A stretch of DNA of 64,000 bases from Verrucomicrobiota bacterium (GTDB lineage Bacteria > Verrucomicrobiota > Verrucomicrobiia > Chthoniobacterales > UBA10450), in contig QHPD01000102.1 in NCBI GenBank assembly GCA_003218975.1, positions 1-64,000 on the forward strand. The letters run 5' to 3'. The translations under genes were made by a program, and so were the position numbers. Positions 58,414 to 64,000 of the stretch are shown here, piece by piece. The notes beneath the pieces were generated by a model. The model ran no database searches and had not been told where the DNA came from. It saw only the letters and a program-made list of their open reading frames with translations. How positions within the stretch are numbered: position 1 is the first letter of the stretch; each line of letters opens with the position of its first letter.

Positions 58414-60216
58414 TTAGACAGGCAATTGCTCATCTAAGGTGTCAATTGGCGTAATCTCAGTTTCTGCCGGGGTTTGGAATTGAGGCTGCGGTGATGTCTC
58501 AAGCAGGCTTTGTTCGCAAAGGCGCGCATATTTTCCGCCCAGCGCGATCAATTCGTCGTGCTTGCCTCGCTCGATAATGCGGCCGCGATCAAGCACCAGA
58601 ATTTGGTCTGCGTGCACGATGGTGGAAAGCCGATGCGCAATCACGATCGACGTCCGATTCGCCATCAAATGTTCCAGTGCTTCCTGAATCAGTCGTTCCG
58701 TGGCGGTATCCACGCTGGCGGTTGCTTCATCAAGAATCAAAATCGGCGGGTCCTTTAAGAGCGCCCGCGCAATTGAGAGCCGCTGTTTTTCGCCCACGCT
58801 CAATTTCACGCCGCGCTCGCCGACCACGCTCTCCAAGCCCTCTGGCAAACGCTCGATGAATTGTCGCGCCTTCGCCGCATCCACGGCACGCCACAGTTCC
58901 GCATCGGTGGCAGTCGGTTTCCCCATCAAAAGATTTTCCCGAATCGATCCGTTGAACAGGAAGCTCTCTTGCGTCACCACTCCGATTGCTTCGCGCAACA
59001 CACCTAGCCCGTACTCGCGAATAGCTCTGCCATCGATATAAACCCGGCCGCTCGTAAATTCGTAAAAGCGCACCAGCAAATTCACCAGCGTCGATTTCCC
59101 GGCGCCAGTCGCGCCGACCAGCGCAATCGTCGCGCCCGGCGCTGCATGAAACGAAACATGCTTGAGCGCGGGCAATCCTTCCGTATAACTGAAGCTCACG
59201 TCCTCGTAGCGAATGTCGCCAGCAATTCGCACCAACATTTTTCCCTTCTCGATCAATCCCGGCTCGGCTGATTCATCGAGAATCTCAAAAACGCGTTCGC
59301 CCGCCGCCCGTCCGGCTTGAACAAGTTGATTGAGTTGATGCAGCCGGCTGATCGGATCGTAAAGAAATGCCGTCAACAAAAGGAAAGCGACCAGATCACC
59401 CATCTGCATCCCGCCGTTTAAGACGGCATAGCTGCCAAACCCAAGCACGAGCACGGCGCCGATCGCTTCAAACATCGACATCGACGGCGAGTAAATGGCC
59501 CACGTCCGCATCACCACCAGTGTGGCGCGCCGCAATTGATCGCTTACCCGATTGAAACGCGCATGTTCCTCTCGCTCGCGCACGAAACTTTTGATCTGAC
59601 GAATCCCGGCAAGATTATCGTGCAACAGCGCGTTGATGTCCGATGACGCGCGCCGCTGCAATCGATAGCGTCGATGCGCGGTGAGCGTATAAGCTAGTGC
59701 GCCCGCGATGAGCAGCGGAAACGGCACCAACGCTAGGAGCGCCAGCTTCGCATTCCAATAAAACATCACCGTCATGACGATGACAATTTGCAAGACCGCA
59801 ACCACGCCCTGCTCGATTCCATCGATGAGGACACGCTCGACGGAGTTCACGTCTTCTATCACCCGCGTCATCAGATCGCCCGTGGCGCGATTATCGAACC
59901 AGCGCAACGGCAGCAATTGAATGTGGGAATACAAATCGCTCCGCAGATCGAAAATGACTTTCTGCTCGAACGTGTTGTTGAGGATGATCCGCAGCGCGTT
60001 GAAAACGTGCTGAAGCAGAAATGCCACTGCCGCCAGCAAAATGAGCGGCAACAATTTGTCCGGTCGCTGCGCGCGCACCACGTCGTTAATGATCCATTTG
60101 GTGACGCTTGGGAAAACGATCACCATCAGCGTGGTCAGAATCGCGCACGTCAACGTGCCTGCAGCCATCCATGGGTACCGCGTTAAATAACCAAATACGC
60201 GCCAGACCGTTTTCAT
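58414..60216 (-). CDS. ABC exporter, MsbA/lipid flippase-like
   Basis: 600 residues, a complete half-transporter. Six hydrophobic segments (about 15-300) include the coupling motif region FDNRATGDLMTRVIEDVNSVERVLIDG. The ATPase part has ALVGATGAGKSTLVNLLVRFYEFTSGRVYIDG (Walker A), VTQESFLFNGSIRENLL (Q-loop), KLSVGEKQRLSIARALLKDPPILILDEATASVDTATE (signature, Walker B) and IVIAHRLSTIVHADQILVLDRG. Likely role is flipping of lipid A or another lipid, by family. msbA is not confirmed by context. Confidence 0.9.
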   Translation of the reverse strand: MKTVWRVFGYLTRYPWMAAGTLTCAILTTLMVIVFPSVTKWIINDVVRAQRPDKLLPLILLAAVAFLLQHVFNALRIILNNTFEQKVIFDLRSDLYSHIQLLPLRWFDNRATGDLMTRVIEDVNSVERVLIDGIEQGVVAVLQIVIVMTVMFYWNAKLALLALVPFPLLIAGALAYTLTAHRRYRLQRRASSDINALLHDNLAGIRQIKSFVREREEHARFNRVSDQLRRATLVVMRTWAIYSPSMSMFEAIGAVLVLGFGSYAVLNGGMQMGDLVAFLLLTAFLYDPISRLHQLNQLVQAGRAAGERVFEILDESAEPGLIEKGKMLVRIAGDIRYEDVSFSYTEGLPALKHVSFHAAPGATIALVGATGAGKSTLVNLLVRFYEFTSGRVYIDGRAIREYGLGVLREAIGVVTQESFLFNGSIRENLLMGKPTATDAELWRAVDAAKARQFIERLPEGLESVVGERGVKLSVGEKQRLSIARALLKDPPILILDEATASVDTATERLIQEALEHLMANRTSIVIAHRLSTIVHADQILVLDRGRIIERGKHDELIALGGKYARLCEQSLLETSPQPQFQTPAETEITPIDTLDEQLPV

Positions 60217-60252
60217 CTCCCGGTCAAAGTCGACGCGCAGGTCACCACGTCA

Positions 60253-60280
60253 AGATAGGGCGATTCACCTCAATCGCTCC
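60253..60280. repeat. degenerate GGGCGATTCACCTCAATCGC unit
   Basis: GCGATT-cacctc-AATCGC (60260-60277) is a partial copy of the first hairpin in the 62078-62131 element (GGGCGATTG-acct-CAATCGCCC). It is located between the ABC exporter and folB starts. Confidence 0.5.
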
Positions 60281-60334
60281 GCTTTACGTCGAAACACGTT
60301 GTCGTCCTCATCCGCACTGCGGTAATCTTGCCCC

Positions 60335-60715
60335 ATGACCAACGAATCGAACCCTTTCGCCGACGAAATTCACATTGACCAACTTGAGATTTTCACACAT
60401 ATCGGGGCTCCGGAGGTAGAGCGCGCTGCTCCACAACGCTTAACCGTCAGCATTTCCTTTTGGCCGTATCAGCAAACGCCCGATCTGGCAGATAAAATCG
60501 ACCAGACAGTTAACTATTCAGCCGTGGCCGAGGAGACGAAGAGTTTCGTGCGCGATCAATCGGTCAATCTGATCGAGACGTTGGCGGACCGGCTCGCAAC
60601 GCATTTACTGAAAACTTTTCCGATACAGAGGGTCGCCATCGACCTGCGGAAATTCCCTTTGGAGGATGCCAAGTACGTCTCCGCAACTGTAACGCGCACT
60701 GCATCCGTCGGTTGA
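60335..60715 (+). CDS. folB: dihydroneopterin aldolase
   Basis: 126 residues. DEIHIDQLEIFTHIGAPEVERAAPQRLTVSISFWP (pterin-binding start), DLADKIDQTVNYSAVAEETKSFVRDQSVNLIETLADRLATHLL and KFPLEDAKYVSATVTR fit FolB, which converts dihydroneopterin to hydroxymethyl-dihydropterin. Standard size. argH begins 2 bp after its stop codon. Together with folP at 6.3 kb it shows folate synthesis spread over the chromosome. Confidence 0.93.
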   Translation: MTNESNPFADEIHIDQLEIFTHIGAPEVERAAPQRLTVSISFWPYQQTPDLADKIDQTVNYSAVAEETKSFVRDQSVNLIETLADRLATHLLKTFPIQRVAIDLRKFPLEDAKYVSATVTRTASVG

Positions 60716-60717
60716 CG

Positions 60718-62091
60718 ATGCGCAAAGGACGATTCAACACACCCGCTGCGGAGATCGCCCAGCGCTACAGCGAATCCGTTTCGTTTGATTGGCGACTTTA
60801 TCGCTACGATATCGCAGGATCGACCGCGCATGCCGCAGCGCTCGCCCGCGCACGAATCATGACTAGGGCTGAACACCGAAAAATTGAGGGTGGCTTGCGC
60901 GCAATCCAGCAGCAGATCGAATCCGGCAAATTCCAATGGGACCGCTCGCGCGAAGACGTGCACATGAACATCGAAGCCGCGCTTACGAAACGAATCGGGC
61001 CCGCCGGCGCGAAACTGCAGACTGCCCGCAGTCGGAACGACCAAGTTGCGCTGGACATGAGGCTTTATGTAAAAGACGAGATCACGGAAGTCTCATCGCG
61101 CCTGCGAAATTTGCGGAGAGCGCTGCTCAACCTCGCCGAAAAACACGTCGATGTTGTGGTGCCTGGTTACACGCATCTCCAGCGCGCCCAGCCGATCACT
61201 TTTTCGCATTACTTGCTCGGGCAAATCGAGGCTTTTGAACGAGACGCGGAACGGCTTCGTGATTGCCTGGTTCGAACGGACGTTCTCCCGCTTGGATCTG
61301 GCGCGCTCGCCGGATCGACAATCGTCCTCGATCGCGAACTTATCGCGCGCCAACTCGGTTTTTCGCGCGTGAGTCAGAACAGCACCGATGCCGTGAGCGA
61401 TCGCGATTTCGTGTGCGAATTCCTTTTTTGCCTCGCCGTGATCGGCCTGCATCTGTCTCGTTTAAGCGAAGACTTGATCATCTGGAGCACGAGCGAATTC
61501 GGATTTCTGGAATTCACCGACGCATTTTCCACCGGCTCCAGCCTGATGCCGCAGAAAAGAAATCCCGACATGGCCGAGCTGACTCGCGGCAAGACCGGCA
61601 GGCTTTACGGAAATTTGATGTCGATCCTGACGATGACGAAAGCGCTTCCATCTTCCTACAATCGCGACCTGCAGGAAGATAAGAAACCGCTTTTTGATTC
61701 CGTGGATACGGTCCGCGCCGCGCTGGAAATTTTTGCGGCGATGCTCCCCGAATTGAAAGTCAATCGCAAACGCATGCAGGCCGCAGCAAGCGACCCGAAT
61801 CTTTTCGCGACCGATCTGGCGGAATATCTAGTGAAAAAAGGAATACCCTTTCGCAAGGCTCATGAAATTGTCGGCAGTCTCGTTGCAGAATGCGCGAGGA
61901 AGGGAATCGCACTTAATCGGGTGTCCCTCGCCGAACTGAAAAAACGTTCGGTGCTGTTCGATGTCGACGTTGCTGATGTTTTCGATATTCGCCATTCGCT
62001 TTCGCAGCGCCGCGCCATCGGCGCGCCATCACATGAGAACGTCGCGGCGCAGATCAAGCGCTGGCGCGCGTATCTCGGTAGGGGCGATTGA
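60718..62091 (+). CDS. argH: argininosuccinate lyase
   Basis: 457 residues. RFNTPAAEIAQRYSESVSFDWRLYRYDIAGSTAHAAALARA, EDVHMNIEAALTKRIGPAGAKLQTARSRNDQVALDMRLYVKD, GYTHLQRAQPITFSHYLLG and the fumarase-superfamily signature GSSLMPQKRNPDMAEL (catalytic Ser loop) are complete. It splits argininosuccinate to arginine and fumarate. The stop codon lies within the 62078-62131 twin-hairpin repeat, which encodes its last few residues (GRGD). Catalytic parts are unaffected. Confidence 0.96.
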   Translation: MRKGRFNTPAAEIAQRYSESVSFDWRLYRYDIAGSTAHAAALARARIMTRAEHRKIEGGLRAIQQQIESGKFQWDRSREDVHMNIEAALTKRIGPAGAKLQTARSRNDQVALDMRLYVKDEITEVSSRLRNLRRALLNLAEKHVDVVVPGYTHLQRAQPITFSHYLLGQIEAFERDAERLRDCLVRTDVLPLGSGALAGSTIVLDRELIARQLGFSRVSQNSTDAVSDRDFVCEFLFCLAVIGLHLSRLSEDLIIWSTSEFGFLEFTDAFSTGSSLMPQKRNPDMAELTRGKTGRLYGNLMSILTMTKALPSSYNRDLQEDKKPLFDSVDTVRAALEIFAAMLPELKVNRKRMQAAASDPNLFATDLAEYLVKKGIPFRKAHEIVGSLVAECARKGIALNRVSLAELKKRSVLFDVDVADVFDIRHSLSQRRAIGAPSHENVAAQIKRWRAYLGRGD

Positions 62092-62131
62092 CCTCAATCG
62101 CCCGCCGGCGGTTTCGATGAACCGCCCTACC
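62078..62131. repeat. twin-hairpin element with GGTAGGG/CCCTACC ends
   Basis: GGTAGGG (62078-62084) and CCCTACC (62125-62131) are perfect inverted ends. Inside are GGGCGATTG-acct-CAATCGCCC (62082-62103) and GGCGGTT-tcgatg-AACCGCC (62107-62126). It has the same architecture as 18980-19032. The argH stop codon (62089-62091) is inside it. Confidence 0.68.
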
Positions 62132-62172
62132 TAAGCATTCGCTTTTCTGCCTCCTGTTCATACTCTTCGGAT

Positions 62173-62796
62173 ATGAAGCAGAGCAACATCGTGCACGGAG
62201 ACCAAGGTTGGGAAACCGTTTCCAGCGAACGGCATTTCGCCGACGCGCATGTCGAAGTTGTAACCGATCAAGTGCAAACGCCGACTCGAACCAGGCCGCG
62301 TACATGGACAATCGTGCACCGCAAAGCAGCCGCCGTCATTGCGCCTATGGCGCAGGACGGCAAACTCGTCCTCATTTGCCAGGAACGTATCCCGATCCGC
62401 GAAGCAATCTGGGAAATGCCCTCGGGTCAAATCGATGTTGTAGCCGGGATCGGCGATCCCGGCTACCCCACGGAAACAATCGAACAAGTTGCATTGCGCG
62501 AACTTCGGGAAGAGGCCGGTTACGAGCTGGCCAAGGACGGCGAGCTCATTCCACTCGGCCATTACTTCTCATCGCCGGGATTCACGGATGAGCGCGGCTA
62601 CTTCTTCCTGGCGCGCCCGGTCGTACCGTGCCCGGATTATGTGCGCGACGAGTCGGAATACATTTTGGACTGCCGCGCGTTCGCGATCTCCGAAATTCGC
62701 CGCATGATCGCCGAGAACGAAATACGTGACGGAAATACTCTTGGCATTTGCGCACGCCTAGCGGCGCGCGGTTTTATCTCGATGGAGTCGCGCTGA
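62173..62796 (+). CDS. Nudix hydrolase (ADP-ribose pyrophosphatase-like)
   Basis: 207 residues. IREAIWEMPSGQIDVVAGIGDPGYPTE, then ETIEQVALRELREEAGYEL: the Nudix box R-E-L-R-E-E-A-G-Y with its metal-binding Glu residues is present, though the Gly-to-Glu spacing is one longer than the consensus. SSPGFTDERGYFFLARPVVP follows, as in ADP-ribose pyrophosphatases. It probably clears ADP-ribose or a similar nucleotide. It begins 41 bp after a twin-hairpin repeat. Confidence 0.82.
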   Translation: MKQSNIVHGDQGWETVSSERHFADAHVEVVTDQVQTPTRTRPRTWTIVHRKAAAVIAPMAQDGKLVLICQERIPIREAIWEMPSGQIDVVAGIGDPGYPTETIEQVALRELREEAGYELAKDGELIPLGHYFSSPGFTDERGYFFLARPVVPCPDYVRDESEYILDCRAFAISEIRRMIAENEIRDGNTLGICARLAARGFISMESR

Positions 62797-62830
62797 CTCT
62801 GAAATCGGTCCCGAGTAAATTATCAATCCG

Positions 62831-63613
62831 ATGGCGCTGCGAGACATTTTCAAATTCCGCGATCTGCCGGAAAGCGAAACGTCGAAACCGTTTCTCGAGC
62901 ACTTGGAAGACTTGCGCTGGATGATCGTGAAGATGGCGATCACGCTCGCTGCCGCGATGATCGTTTGCTTCGCCTTTCGCTCTACGCTCGTGCGGATCAT
63001 GCAGGCGCCCCTGCAGGATGTCGGTTCGCAAATCGGCACGCTCAAAGCGCTCGGCATCACTGATTCAATCGTGATTTCGTTTCATCTCGCCTTTTACGCA
63101 GGAATTGTTCTCTCCTTCCCGCTTCTTCTCTATTTTCTTGCGGAATTCGTTTTGCCGGCGCTCACCGCGGTGGAGAAACGCTTTTTATTTCCCGCGATCG
63201 GCGTCAGCTTCGCGCTGTTTCTCCTTGGCGTCTCGGTTTGTTATTTTTGGTTATTGCCAAAGACGATTCTCTTTTTCTTCCGTGACACCGAGTCGCTCGG
63301 CTGGGCGCCCACGTGGACCGTGCAACAGTATTATTCTTTCGTGACACGATTCACTATCGGGTTCGGCCTGGCGTTCGAATTGCCCGTGGTCGTTCTGGCG
63401 CTAGTTCGATTTGGATTGATCACCTACAGATTCATGGCACGCACCCGGCCCTATGCCGTCGTCCTGATCTTTATCCTGGCGACCATCATCACGCCGACGC
63501 CGGACATTCTGACATTGATCGCGATGGCGCTGCCGATGTGTCTACTCTACGAGAGCTGCATCTGGATTGCCTGGCTCATGGAACGCCCCAATTCTGGATC
63601 CATCGCCAAGTGA
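62831..63613 (+). CDS. tatC: Sec-independent protein translocase TatC
   Basis: 260 residues with six transmembrane segments. FLEHLEDLRWMIVKMAITLAAAMIV at the N-terminus (the conserved HLxELR-like signal-peptide contact), FHLAFYAGIVLSFPLLLYFLAEFVLPALTAVEKR and FELPVVVLALVRFG are typical. It is the receptor of the twin-arginine export path for folded proteins. tatA/B are not seen here. It converges on mutS with a 10-bp gap. Confidence 0.93.
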   Translation: MALRDIFKFRDLPESETSKPFLEHLEDLRWMIVKMAITLAAAMIVCFAFRSTLVRIMQAPLQDVGSQIGTLKALGITDSIVISFHLAFYAGIVLSFPLLLYFLAEFVLPALTAVEKRFLFPAIGVSFALFLLGVSVCYFWLLPKTILFFFRDTESLGWAPTWTVQQYYSFVTRFTIGFGLAFELPVVVLALVRFGLITYRFMARTRPYAVVLIFILATIITPTPDILTLIAMALPMCLLYESCIWIAWLMERPNSGSIAK

Positions 63614-63623
63614 TGGCGGCGTC

Positions 63624-64000
63624 TCAGAGTAAATCCAGTTGCGGTTTTGCAGTAGTTGGGCGGGACTTTTTCTTTCGGCGCGATTTTGCCACAGCCGGAG
63701 CTTCGATTGCGCCGTTGGGCCTTTCCAAGTACGCGAGAATCTCCTTGGCTCGATCGAGAATCTCTTTCGGCAACCCAGCGAGGCGCGCGACCTGAATTCC
63801 GTAGCTTTTGTCCGCGCCGCCGGGCACGATTTTGCGCAGGAAAATAATTTGATCGTTCCACTCGCGCACGGCGACATTGAAATTACAGACGCCACCGCGT
63901 TCTTCGGCTAGTTTGGTCAGCTCGTGGTAATGCGTCGCGAACAAAGTGCGCGCCTTGATTTTGTCGTGCAGAAATTCGGCCACGCTCCAAGCGATGGAGA
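63624..64000 (-). CDS. mutS: DNA mismatch repair protein MutS, C-terminal part (runs off window)
   Basis: The reverse frame ends at 63624 and stays open to the window edge. It reads [42 protein letters not shown], with the ATPase His of FATHYHEL, then [33 protein letters not shown] and a basic tail with a short QLDLL end. This is the C-terminus of MutS ATPase, which finds base mismatches. The Walker A and the recognition domains lie beyond the right edge. Confidence 0.95.
   Translation of the reverse strand, partial: SIAWSVAEFLHDKIKARTLFATHYHELTKLAEERGGVCNFNVAVREWNDQIIFLRKIVPGGADKSYGIQVARLAGLPKEILDRAKEILAYLERPNGAIEAPAVAKSRRKKKSRPTTAKPQLDLL

Noticed and set aside
1-64000. CRISPR array, prophage, IS element with transposase, rRNA operon
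   Set aside because: No regularly spaced direct repeats, phage structural genes, transposase frames or rRNA segments were seen. The repeats present are short palindromes and MITE-like elements.

Overview
The window reads as chromosomal DNA from a Gram-negative, probably soil-type member of the Verrucomicrobiota (Chthoniobacterales/Spartobacteria-like). This is inferred from gene content and repeat style, not from a 16S gene. Outer-membrane biogenesis is present (BamA, Skp, an LpxL-type acyltransferase, heptosyltransferase), together with futalosine-pathway menaquinone synthesis (MqnC), CdaA, an archaeal-type short ProS, a Planctomycetes/Verrucomicrobia-style ECF sigma factor and a UBact-proteasome locus. 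Coding density is high, GC content is moderately high, and many genes end at or inside small palindromic repeats. I saw no rRNA, tRNA, CRISPR, prophage or IS transposase.

Layout. 1-5.6 kb (- strand): partial sufT, a CysJ-like FAD/NADPH reductase with a small ferredoxin, a decayed metallophosphoesterase, an ECF sigma factor and RNase R. 5.6-15.3 kb: a PEBP protein, folP-cdaA (with a 52-codon CdaR-like membrane micro-ORF overlapping the cdaA 3' end), SprT-like protein, rodA, scpA-epimerase, ABC ATPase, class V aminotransferase, DUF421 and TPR proteins. 15.3-23.8 kb: mostly translation and nucleotide genes (rpsI, rplM, proS, frr, pyrH, fmt, adk, rpmA, rplU, rsmI). 23.9-33.5 kb: lipoproteins, putA, ltaE, and a DsbD/redoxin envelope thiol group. 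33.5-39.5 kb: a surface glycan group (LpxL-GT9 fusion, dual GT2, RmlC-like cupin, methyltransferase). 39.5-46.4 kb: SBP56 with a membrane partner, an NTF2-like protein, a broken DUF6010-like gene, panC-nadB and a secreted protein. 46.4-54.3 kb: polysaccharide deacetylase, thioredoxin, a DAO-type oxidase, mqnC, bamA-skp and DUF3108. 54.4-57.8 kb (- strand): UBact-prcB-prcA-amidase-PG-binding operon. 57.9-64 kb: LysM protein, MsbA-like exporter, folB-argH, Nudix, tatC and the C-terminal part of mutS.

The most notable system is the UBact-proteasome operon: a 58-residue ubiquitin-like/Pup-like modifier ending in Arg-Thr-Gly-Gln, overlapping by one base a proteasome beta gene with a canonical 53-residue propeptide, which overlaps a proteasome alpha gene by four bases. 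It is followed on the same strand by a cell-wall amidase and a PG-binding protein. The ligase, deamidase and unfoldase are not in the window. The second theme is dispersed short repeats that have invaded gene ends and two open reading frames in frame (the LpxL-GT9 fusion and the DAO-type oxidase) and that supply the stop codons of fmt and argH.
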